A DNA stretch of 7,287 nucleotides from an uncultured Collinsella sp. GTDB taxonomy: Bacteria; Actinomycetota; Coriobacteriia; Coriobacteriales; Coriobacteriaceae. The notes below the pieces were generated by a model. It made no database searches and had not been told where the DNA came from. It saw nothing but the letters and a program-made list of their open reading frames with translations. Of this stretch, positions 1 to 5,833 are shown in pieces. Each line of letters opens with the position of its first letter. Position 1 is the stretch's first letter. Made by a program: the position numbers and the translations under genes. The stretch is from assembly GCA_902494545.1 (NCBI GenBank), contig CABUTP010000072.1, forward strand, positions 1-7,287, written 5' to 3'.

Positions 1-900
1 CACATAGTCGTCCACTTTGACACCGGCCAGCGGCAGACCGAAAAACGCGATATAGATCTGCAGGAACGCCGGCGTACCGCGAATGATATTCACATAGATG
101 CCGGCAAGACAGCGCAGGATGCGCGACTTAGAGATGCGCATGAGCGACAGGGCAAAACCGAAGGGAATTGCCAGCGGAAACGCCACAAGCACGATCGAGA
201 GCGACATAAGGAAGCCCTTAAAGACGATCGGCAGGCTCTGAACCAAAATGACTGGGTTTAAGAACAGACGCAGGAACATATTGGAGTTCCAGGCCTCGAC
301 CCACGGCTGCTCCTTAAGATCGTCCAGGAAGTTATCGAATGCCGTCACGCCCTTGATCTCCACCGACGGAATCTTGGAGATCTTCTTGGTCGACCCGTCG
401 GCGAGCGTATAGGTGCCGCTAAAGGCCTCATCGCCGCCCTCGACGGGAAACGTCACGCCGTAAACCTCGACGCGGAAAAAGCCGCCGGCAGGCGCCGTCT
501 CGCCAAAGTCGATCTTGAGCGTCTGGCCGTCAGCCTTGCACGTGGGCTTCATGGGCGTACGATCCATGAGGTCCTCGCCCGAGAGCATCGTCAATCGCGT
601 GTCATCGGTACCAAACGTCGTGCCGTCGACAAACGTCAGCGAAAGACCGCTCAGCTCCTCGTCGGCATCGGCCTGAACCTCCCAGGTAATGCGCGTCTCG
701 GTGCCGCCGACCACAGCGCTGCCCGAACCGGTATTGGGCCGGGCGGTAATCTTTGCGGTCTCAAGCGCCTGGGCAGTCGTGGGCGCATATGCCCCCGCGC
801 ACACCAGCGCGAGCGCCACGGCCATGACGCAGGCTAGCTTTTGGAGCAAGGCGGACAGTGGAAAACGCTGCTCCGCGGCCCCTTTGTTCAGTCGAGACAA
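1..900 (-). CDS. Amino-acid ABC transporter permease with N-terminal extracellular domain (3' end outside window)
   Basis: Membrane subunit of a polar amino-acid importer; 300 codons are visible before the window edge. I chose the TTG at 898-900 because AGGAG lies 5 nt upstream of it. An ATG at 823-825 in the same frame lacks that SD and would drop the positively charged N-region. Residues 1-45 look like a long signal peptide (hydrophobic stretch about 22-39, cleavage perhaps after AQA at 43-45). Residues 46-200 form a hydrophilic, beta-rich stretch of G, T, D and V that I do not recognise as a substrate-binding domain. From about 222 the membrane domain begins: a long hydrophobic helix, then RGTPAFLQIY at 274-283, typical of His/Glu/Gln-type permeases (BPD_transp_1). 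The binding lipoprotein gene lies 117 bp upstream. The family is clear; the substrate and the role of the ectodomain are unknown. Confidence 0.88.
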   Translation of the reverse strand, partial: MSRLNKGAAEQRFPLSALLQKLACVMAVALALVCAGAYAPTTAQALETAKITARPNTGSGSAVVGGTETRITWEVQADADEELSGLSLTFVDGTTFGTDDTRLTMLSGEDLMDRTPMKPTCKADGQTLKIDFGETAPAGGFFRVEVYGVTFPVEGGDEAFSGTYTLADGSTKKISKIPSVEIKGVTAFDNFLDDLKEQPWVEAWNSNMFLRLFLNPVILVQSLPIVFKGFLMSLSIVLVAFPLAIPFGFALSLMRISKSRILRCLAGIYVNIIRGTPAFLQIYIAFFGLPLAGVKVDDYV

Positions 901-927
901 GGTGGCTCCTATCGTAGAAGTTGCCGG

Positions 928-954
928 CAAAACAAGACGGAAACGCTCTCCGTC
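928..954 (-). terminator. Second hairpin with T-rich tail before the permease
   Basis: A 6-bp perfect stem (936-941 with 949-954) has a 7-nt loop. On the minus strand it is followed by TTGTTTTG, ending about 28 nt before the permease start. With the 969-995 hairpin it makes a tandem pair. CGGAGAG occurs in both hairpins, so the two could also pair with each other. It could be an attenuator or simply a backup terminator. Confidence 0.4.
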
Positions 955-968
955 AAGAGAAGCGCAAA

Positions 969-995
969 GGCCCTCTCCGCAAAACGGAAAGGGCC
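969..995 (-). terminator. Weak hairpin terminator after the binding-protein gene
   Basis: An 11-bp stem with one mismatch (969-979 with 985-995) closes a 5-nt loop, 22 bp after the lipoprotein stop codon. On the minus strand only TTT follows the stem, so termination is probably partial. It separates the binding-protein gene from the permease gene. Confidence 0.6.
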
Positions 996-1017
996 CGCGC
1001 GCAATCAAGTGACTATT

Positions 1018-1878
1018 TTACTTGATGTTGTACTTAGCCATGAGGGCGTCGACGGTACCGTCGTCGGTCAGGTCCTTGATGGCCTGGTTGATGTCGTCCT
1101 TGAGCTTGGTGTTGCCCTGGTTGATGGCGATGGCGTACTCCTCGCCGGTGCTGACCTGCTTGATGGTCTGGCAGGTGTTGAACTGCTCGGCGGTCAGCTG
1201 GCTGGCAACGGAGCGGTTGGTGACTACGGCGTCACCCTTATCGGACTGCAGGGCGCTGAAGCACTCGGTGGCGTCCTTGTAGGGGACGATCTTGGCCTTG
1301 GGGAAGTTCTCCTGGGCAAAGGCCTCGGCGGTCGAACCGGACTGGACGATGATGGTAGCGTCGGCGTTGTTGAGCTTCTCGCTGTAGTTATCGGCCGTGA
1401 TGTCGGTGTTATCGACCTTGGTCACGATGGCCTGATCGTCCATGTAGTAGGAATCGGAGAAGGTGACTTCCTTCTCACGCTCGGGCGTGTCGGTGATAGC
1501 CGCAATGGAAACGTCATACTTGGCGCCCGAAGCGACACCCGGAACCAGCGTGTCAAAGTCATTGTTGACATACTCGACATCCAGGCCCAGCTTGTCGCCG
1601 ATGGCCTTGATGAGCTCAAGGTCAAAGCCCTGATAATCGCCGTTGTCATCCTTGTACTCAAACGGAGCGTACTCGGCAGAGGTGCCGACGGTCAGCGTAC
1701 CGTCCTTGACGAGCGCGTACTCCTTGGAGCCGTCGACCTTCTCGACCTTAGCGTCGTCAGAGCTGCTGGAACCGGCATCAGAACCAGAGGTGGCGTTGGA
1801 CGAGCCACAGCCCGTCAGTGCGAGGGCGAGCGCCATGGCGCCCGTGGCGGCAAATGCGCCAAGCTTCTTGAGCTTCAT
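1018..1878 (-). CDS. Amino-acid ABC transporter substrate-binding lipoprotein (SBP_bac_3)
   Basis: A 286-residue lipid-anchored binding protein that captures an amino acid outside the cell and passes it to the permease encoded next. The ATG at 1876-1878 has AAGGAG 7 nt upstream; an open frame reaches 2007 but encodes nothing protein-like. Residues 1-23 are a lipoprotein signal with lipobox LTGC (Cys24), followed by a Ser/Asp-rich linker to about 45. The bilobed binding fold starts near 60 (TLTVGTSAEYAPFEY). The family signature GFDLELIKAIGDKLG is at 84-98, TPER with the expected carboxylate-binding Arg134 at 131-134, SGST at 180-183, and GDAVVTN at 215-221. Asn221 sits where HisJ-type proteins usually have an Asp that holds the ligand's amino group. 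The length is normal for the family. Substrate cannot be named from sequence. Confidence 0.95.
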   Translation of the reverse strand: MKLKKLGAFAATGAMALALALTGCGSSNATSGSDAGSSSSDDAKVEKVDGSKEYALVKDGTLTVGTSAEYAPFEYKDDNGDYQGFDLELIKAIGDKLGLDVEYVNNDFDTLVPGVASGAKYDVSIAAITDTPEREKEVTFSDSYYMDDQAIVTKVDNTDITADNYSEKLNNADATIIVQSGSTAEAFAQENFPKAKIVPYKDATECFSALQSDKGDAVVTNRSVASQLTAEQFNTCQTIKQVSTGEEYAIAINQGNTKLKDDINQAIKDLTDDGTVDALMAKYNIK

Positions 1879-1935
1879 AATCAGTCTCCTTCCGGTGACC
1901 CCGTTTGATTCAGAGGTCTGCAAAAACTGATGGCT

Positions 1936-1964
1936 ATTATGCACCCGCTTGGGAGAATCTGCAA
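1936..1964 (-). promoter_or_regulatory. Probable sigma-70-type promoter of the binding-protein gene
   Basis: On the minus strand, TTGCAG (plus 1959-1964) is separated by 17 bp from CATAAT (plus 1936-1941), a 5/6 match to the -10 consensus. Transcription would start near 1929, leaving a leader of about 50 nt before the ATG. The -35 box is weak. No operator could be recognised. Confidence 0.5.
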
Positions 1965-2025
1965 TTAGAAAACTGATTGAAACAAACCCATAACATGAAT
2001 GGAACACTCCACTTTGTGACAGTCA

Positions 2026-2892
2026 TTACTGCTGCAACGACCTTAACAGTCTGATTTCAGCCGCATAACCTGCAAGTTCGTTCGGTGTCTCCAAAATGAA
2101 TGGCAATGCGCACAAGCGGCTATTCGATACAATATTCTGCATAACCTGCATACCGCCGCCAAACTCTTCACTACCCAAATAACCCTTACCGATGCATTCG
2201 TGGCGGTCCTTATGGGCGCCGCAAGGGTTCTTCGAATCGTTGATATGCACGGCGCGCAAGCGCTCGATACCCACCACGCGATCGAACTCGTCGAGTACGC
2301 CGTCCAGATCATGGATGATGTCGTAGCCGGCATCACTCACATGGCAGGTATCCAGACACACGCCCAGCTTGGCCGACAGCTCGGGGCGCTTGTCGGCAAC
2401 ACCCTCAATGATGAGCGCCAGTTCCTCAAAGCTGCGGCCCACCTCGGTGCCCTTGCCAGCCATGGTCTCGAGCAGCACAGTTGTCTGCTGGCCCTCAAAC
2501 ATCACCTGGCACAGGGTGTCGACGATCATCTGAATGCCGGCATCAGTCCCCTGCCCCACATGCGCGCCGGGGTGGAAGTTGTAGTAGTTGCCGGGCAGTG
2601 CTTCCAGACGCTGCAAGTCCTCGGCCATTGCCTCCAGGGCAAACTCGCGCGCCCGCTCTTTGGCCGAGCAGGGGTTATAGGTATACGGGGCATGAGCCAC
2701 GAGCGGGCCAAAGTCGTTTTGCTCCATAAGCTCGCGCAGGGCCGCCACATCATCCATGTCAAGGTCTTTCGCCTTGCCGCCGCGCGGGTTGCGCGTAAAG
2801 AATGCAAAGGTGTTGGCGCCAATGGATAGCGCCGTCTCCCCCATCGCCCGATAGCCCTTCGTCGTCGAAAGATGGCACCCAATCGTCAGCAT
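2026..2892 (-). CDS. nfo: Endonuclease IV (AP endonuclease)
   Basis: A 288-residue DNA-repair enzyme that cuts the backbone 5' to abasic sites in base excision repair, using three zinc ions in a TIM barrel. The expected metal ligands are all present: His67 (HAPY), His107 (NFHPG), Glu142 (LLETMAGKG), Asp181 and His184 (CLDTCH), His216 (HINDSK), Asp229 and His231 (KDRHECIGKG) and Glu268 (ILETP). Length is normal for the family and the reading frame is intact. The ATG at 2890-2892 has GGGGGAG 6 nt upstream; part of that SD comes from the edge of palindromic repeat copy 1, which lies directly against the start. No good terminator follows the gene; the next minus-strand gene has its own promoter candidate in the 147-bp gap. 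Confidence 0.97.
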   Translation of the reverse strand: MLTIGCHLSTTKGYRAMGETALSIGANTFAFFTRNPRGGKAKDLDMDDVAALRELMEQNDFGPLVAHAPYTYNPCSAKERAREFALEAMAEDLQRLEALPGNYYNFHPGAHVGQGTDAGIQMIVDTLCQVMFEGQQTTVLLETMAGKGTEVGRSFEELALIIEGVADKRPELSAKLGVCLDTCHVSDAGYDIIHDLDGVLDEFDRVVGIERLRAVHINDSKNPCGAHKDRHECIGKGYLGSEEFGGGMQVMQNIVSNSRLCALPFILETPNELAGYAAEIRLLRSLQQ

Positions 2893-2900
2893 CTCCAGCT

Positions 2901-2994
2901 CCCCCTCATCAGTTGCGGTGAAATAGTTCCTGTCGATGCCCTATTCTGCCGCAAACAGGAACTATTCCACCGCAACTTATAAAAGGGGCATCAG
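2901..2994. repeat. Palindromic repeat, copy 1 (about 94 bp)
   Basis: Left arm 2911-2933 and right arm 2955-2977 form a 23-bp stem with a single A/C mismatch around a 21-nt loop. The right side continues into TTATAAAAGGGGCATCAG (2977-2994), shared with copy 2, and the left side starts with CCCCCT (2901-2906). Within the copy, GATGCCC in the loop (2935-2941) is a perfect complement of GGGCATC at 2986-2992. It fills most of the gap between the Gfo/Idh gene and nfo. It has no coding capacity and could be a MITE- or REP-like element. Confidence 0.9.
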
Positions 2995-3058
2995 AGATGC
3001 GGGCCACCAAGCACCACGGTCGCAAGTGTCATGATCCCCTATGCGTCAGCGCCAAGTC

Positions 3059-4078
3059 CTAGAGGGCTAGACGGATTGCATCGATAATGCGCGCGCAACG
3101 CTGTGTGGCGGCAAGGGGCATGACGGGACTCTCGAGTTTCCCTGCCAGGATGAGCTGGGTCGCATGCTGGATTTCGCCGTAGAAATCATCGACCTCAAAC
3201 GGGGCATTTATTTCGAGCGTTCGCCCGTCGGAGTACTTCACATGGGCGAGCTCGGGGCGATGGAGGCGCTCGATTTCCAACGAGCCCCGCTCGCAGGCAA
3301 TCGTTAAGCGGCTTTCATATGCTGCTTTGCCGTCGACCACCATATGAATGGGTATACCGCCGACACTCATGCGGATGTCATCGGCCCAATCCACGCGACC
3401 GCCCGATACGTCACGCCAGCGAACTTCACGGGACGAAACCTCGCACGCGCCCGCGAGCAAATCCTCAAACCAACCAACCGCATAGCAGCCCATGTCATAT
3501 AGACAGCCACCCTGCAACGGATCGAGCAGATAACTCGAAGGGGACTCACCATAATCGAGTTTTTGCACGCTTTCGATCGAGACGATACGACCGAGCTCGC
3601 CCGACGCAAGCAAGTCCTTCACGCGAGTGCGCATCGGGCAAAACCGATTTTTCATCGCCTCCATAAACAGCACACCGCACTCACGGGAAACGGAGGCGAT
3701 CGAATGGGCCTCTTCTTCATTCAAAACGGCCGGCTTTTCGCACAGCACGGCCTTTCCCGCGCGCAGTGCCCGACAGACCCAATGCGCATGCATGCCATGT
3801 GGAAGAGCCAAGTAGATTGCGTCGACATCGGGGTCGGCAATCAGCGCATCATAAGCCGCATCGCCGCTATCGTCAGCCGTGGCATAACTGTGCGCGGCAT
3901 CAATTGAAAACGCCCTGCAAAACTCCTCAACATGCGAAGGAGTGCGACCGGCGGCAGCCACAAGCCGTGCCCCGTCCACCTCCTTGAGCGACGATGCAAA
4001 TCGATGCGAAATGTGCCCGGCGCCCAAAACGCCCCAACGAACCTCACGCAAATCATCGCATGAATCCCGATGGCCCAC
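3059..4078 (-). CDS. Gfo/Idh/MocA family NAD(P)-dependent oxidoreductase
   Basis: A 339-residue cytoplasmic dehydrogenase, probably acting on a sugar, polyol or related hydroxy compound. I chose the GTG at 4076-4078, with AAGGGGG 5 nt upstream; the frame is open to 4156 but that part only translates the repeat. The Rossmann motif GVLGAGHIS is at 16-24 and CEKPA, carrying the catalytic Lys115, at 113-117. EAMKNRF at 140-146 resembles the EAxWxRF segment of the dihydrodiol/xylose dehydrogenase branch, with Lys in place of Trp. GGCLYDMGCYAV at 190-201 supplies Asp195 and Tyr199, at the spacing of the family's catalytic D...H/Y pair. The C-terminal part is the usual beta-sheet domain. Length is normal. 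It ends 166 bp before nfo. The substrate is unknown; a diol or xylose dehydrogenase-like role is only a guess. Confidence 0.92.
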   Translation of the reverse strand: MGHRDSCDDLREVRWGVLGAGHISHRFASSLKEVDGARLVAAAGRTPSHVEEFCRAFSIDAAHSYATADDSGDAAYDALIADPDVDAIYLALPHGMHAHWVCRALRAGKAVLCEKPAVLNEEEAHSIASVSRECGVLFMEAMKNRFCPMRTRVKDLLASGELGRIVSIESVQKLDYGESPSSYLLDPLQGGCLYDMGCYAVGWFEDLLAGACEVSSREVRWRDVSGGRVDWADDIRMSVGGIPIHMVVDGKAAYESRLTIACERGSLEIERLHRPELAHVKYSDGRTLEINAPFEVDDFYGEIQHATQLILAGKLESPVMPLAATQRCARIIDAIRLAL

Positions 4079-4083
4079 GACAG

Positions 4084-4175
4084 CCCCCTTCAGTTGCGGT
4101 GAAATAGTTCCTGTTTGGCCCCTATTCTGCCGCAAACAGGAACTATTCCACCGCAAGTTATAAAAGGGGCATCAG
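4084..4175. repeat. Palindromic repeat, copy 2 (about 92 bp)
   Basis: Left arm 4094-4117 and right arm 4133-4156 form a 24-bp stem with one A/C mismatch at the same place as in copy 1, around a 15-nt loop. The arms, the central CTATTCTGCCGCAA (4122-4135) and the tail ATAAAAGGGGCATCAG (4160-4175) match copy 1. It occupies the whole gap between the aldo/keto reductase and the Gfo/Idh gene. Its right end contains the reductase's stop codon and its left end supplies the SD of the Gfo/Idh gene. Confidence 0.9.
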
Positions 4176-5359
4176 GAGCACGTCTTGCAAAAGGCTTTAA
4201 GCGCGGCCGTTACGGGGCCAGGCTGGAAACGTCGGCGCACATCGTCGAGACGCTCGGGAATATCGATGTGCTGCGGACAGTGACGTGCGCATTTGCCACA
4301 CTTGACGCAATTGCTCACCAGCTTGGGCTCGTTCGTCCGCACCGCGCTCGCCGTAAAGTATTGAGACAGCCCCGTAAACCAACTATGTGCGTAGCTCGCG
4401 TTGTAGGCGCCAAAGCAACCGGGAATATTGATGCCCTTGGGGCACGGCATGCAGTAGCCGCATCCCGTGCAGGGCACGCGATTCGATTTTTCAAACTCTC
4501 CCAGCACACGCGCGATGGTATCGAGCTGCTCTGTCGTCATCGAATCCGGCAGCGCGCAATCCGCCAATGCCGCGTTCTCGTCCACCTGCGCGGTATCGGT
4601 CATGCCCGAAAGCAGCATCGTGACTTGCGGATGGTTCCACACCCACGAAAGGCCCCAAGCAGCCGGCGTCTTCAGGTACGGATCGCGTACGTCATCGAGC
4701 ACGGCGCGGGCCCGCGGAGGCAGCTTGCCCGCCAGGCGTCCACCCAAAAGCGGTTCCATCACAAACACCGCGAGCCCGCGCTCGGCGGCTGCCATGAGTC
4801 CCGCCGTTCCCGCTTGGTATCGCTCTCCAGCGTAGTTGTACTGGATCTGGCAAAAGTCCCAGTCATACGCGTCAAGCATCGTGAGGAAGTCCGCCGCACT
4901 GCCGTGGTACGAAAAACCTATCTGGCGAATACGCCCCGCAGCCTTTTGGTGCGCAATCCAGTCCTCGATACCCAACGCTACCACGCGCTCCCACTGCGCG
5001 GGCGAGGTGATGTTGTGCATAAGGTAATAGTCGATATGGTCAGTCCGCAAACGGCGCAGCTGCTCGTCGAAGAACCGATCGAAATCCTCTGCGCACTTGC
5101 ACGAAGCGTGCGGCAACTTAGTCGCAAGCAAAATCTGGTCGCGCAGACCCAGGCGCTCAAGCGAAGCTCCCACACAAGCTTCGTTACCGGGGTAGAGATA
5201 GGCCGTGTCCAGATAGGTTATTCCTTGCTCCACCGCACGGGAAATGATGGCATCGGCCGTCTTCGAATCGGGGTGTCCCGGCGCACCGGGAAACCTCATG
5301 CAACCCAGTCCCAGCGCCGAGATACGGTTGCCGCTTTTGGGGTCAACGCGATATTGCAC
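4172..5359 (-). CDS. Aldo/keto reductase with C-terminal double [4Fe-4S] ferredoxin domain
   Basis: A 395-residue fusion of a TIM-barrel aldo/keto reductase (about 1-290) and an iron-sulfur domain (about 295-375). The start is GTG (5357-5359) with AGGAGG 4 nt upstream. The reductase tetrad is complete: Asp51 and Tyr56 (DTAYLYPGNE), Lys81 (ATKLP) and His115 (LMHN). Cluster motifs are CTGCGYCMPCPKG (Cys297, 300, 303, 306) and CVKCGKCARHCP (Cys351, 354, 357, 361). This architecture is a known family, common in anaerobes, usually annotated as 'aldo/keto reductase' with a 4Fe-4S dicluster; physiological substrates are mostly unknown. The clusters suggest electron exchange with ferredoxin or a flavoprotein. 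The protein ends in CKTCS, two extra cysteines (391, 394) next to a stop codon that lies inside palindromic repeat copy 2. Confidence 0.94.
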   Translation of the reverse strand: MQYRVDPKSGNRISALGLGCMRFPGAPGHPDSKTADAIISRAVEQGITYLDTAYLYPGNEACVGASLERLGLRDQILLATKLPHASCKCAEDFDRFFDEQLRRLRTDHIDYYLMHNITSPAQWERVVALGIEDWIAHQKAAGRIRQIGFSYHGSAADFLTMLDAYDWDFCQIQYNYAGERYQAGTAGLMAAAERGLAVFVMEPLLGGRLAGKLPPRARAVLDDVRDPYLKTPAAWGLSWVWNHPQVTMLLSGMTDTAQVDENAALADCALPDSMTTEQLDTIARVLGEFEKSNRVPCTGCGYCMPCPKGINIPGCFGAYNASYAHSWFTGLSQYFTASAVRTNEPKLVSNCVKCGKCARHCPQHIDIPERLDDVRRRFQPGPVTAALKAFCKTCS

Positions 5360-5445
5360 TGCCCCTCCTCTCCCCTCGAAGCCCTAATGAGGCGAAACAC
5401 AACGGCCACGCCACCGAAACACATCAGAATCGTAATCGAGAACGT

Positions 5446-5475
5446 ATCGTAACGTAGCAGAAATCGAGCCGTCAC
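5446..5475 (-). promoter_or_regulatory. Possible promoter of the aldo/keto reductase gene
   Basis: On the minus strand, GTGACG (plus 5470-5475) lies 18 bp before TACGAT (plus 5446-5451); each box matches consensus at 4 of 6 bases. ATCGTAA is repeated directly at 5429-5435 and 5446-5452, a 17-bp period that might be an operator. Weak evidence only. Confidence 0.28.
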
Positions 5476-5521
5476 GGCACCGCTTTAACATCAGCAAAAA
5501 GCCCGATGAAAGGAGGCGAGC

Positions 5522-5716
5522 GTGACCACGCGTGAGGACGCCTACCCTTATCCCGGTGAGCAATACATCCACTCGGTCGACCGTTACCAGATTGAGGTCA
5601 TGGACCATCTGGACGAGCTTCCCGCCACGGGCGCCGTCATCTTCTGCGCCCTCCCCAAGGCCCGCGATGGCGTCGGATACCCCGCGCGCGTCTTCGCGGT
5701 CTGCCCGGCAGCGTAA
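5522..5716 (+). CDS. Small ORF resembling the C-terminal end of a cyclase-family hydrolase
   Basis: A 64-residue frame starting at GTG with AGGAGG 5 nt upstream. Residues 30-61 (LDELPATGAVIFCALPK, then GVGYPARVFAVC) resemble the last strands of cyclase/kynurenine formamidase-like metal hydrolases, which end in a 'LDxLP...ALPLK...G.PxRxxA' pattern. The metal-binding HxGTHxD motif and the rest of that roughly 210-residue fold are missing, and a stop codon 15 nt upstream in frame (5507-5509) rules out a longer protein. It is therefore either a decayed remnant that happens to keep a good SD, or a short stand-alone protein. The family likeness is from memory, not from an alignment. It reads in the same direction as the reductase gene 117 bp downstream. 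Confidence 0.5.
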   Translation: MTTREDAYPYPGEQYIHSVDRYQIEVMDHLDELPATGAVIFCALPKARDGVGYPARVFAVCPAA

Positions 5717-5755
5717 GCTCCACGCGTCCATTCATTTAAAAATCGCCACCCTGCA

Positions 5756-5783
5756 TGCACAAGGTGCGCTGGCGGCATACAAT
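5756..5783 (+). promoter_or_regulatory. Candidate promoter for the ketopantoate reductase-family gene
   Basis: TGCACA (5756-5761, 4/6) and TACAAT (5778-5783, 5/6) are 16 bp apart. Transcription would begin near 5790, so the mRNA would start almost exactly at the hairpin 5789-5811. Confidence 0.4.
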
Positions 5784-5788
5784 CCATC

Positions 5789-5814
5789 AGGCGCCCCCTA
5801 CGCGGGCGCCTTTT
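5789..5814 (+). terminator. Rho-independent terminator or 5' leader hairpin
   Basis: AGGCGCCC (5789-5796) pairs perfectly with GGGCGCCT (5804-5811) across a 7-nt loop and is followed by TTTTATAT. It can end the transcript of the 64-codon ORF. Because a -10 box lies just upstream, it may instead cap the 5' end of the next mRNA. Confidence 0.65.
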
Positions 5815-5833
5815 ATATGGGGAGATAATTCAC

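Noticed and set aside
841..1908. Plus-strand open frame (355 codons) opposite the binding-protein gene
   Set aside because: Its low-complexity Val/Leu/Gly/Asp composition is a mirror of the real lipoprotein gene; no SD or domain.
1879..2007. Upstream extension of the binding lipoprotein to 2007
   Set aside because: It would bury the lipoprotein signal inside the protein and runs over the candidate promoter.
4079..4156. Upstream extension of the Gfo/Idh protein to an ATG at 4156
   Set aside because: The added 26 residues only translate palindromic repeat copy 2, and the GTG at 4076-4078 has a proper SD.
2901..4175. The two repeats as a CRISPR array or as transposon ends flanking the Gfo/Idh gene
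   Set aside because: There are only two units 1.2 kb apart with a whole gene between them, and each is itself a complete palindrome in the same orientation. No transposase or spacer pattern is present.
4115..5452. Long plus-strand open frame (445 codons) opposite the aldo/keto reductase
   Set aside because: It is antisense to a gene with complete catalytic and iron-sulfur motifs. Its translation is rich in Arg and His with no recognisable domain, as expected from a GC-rich shadow frame.
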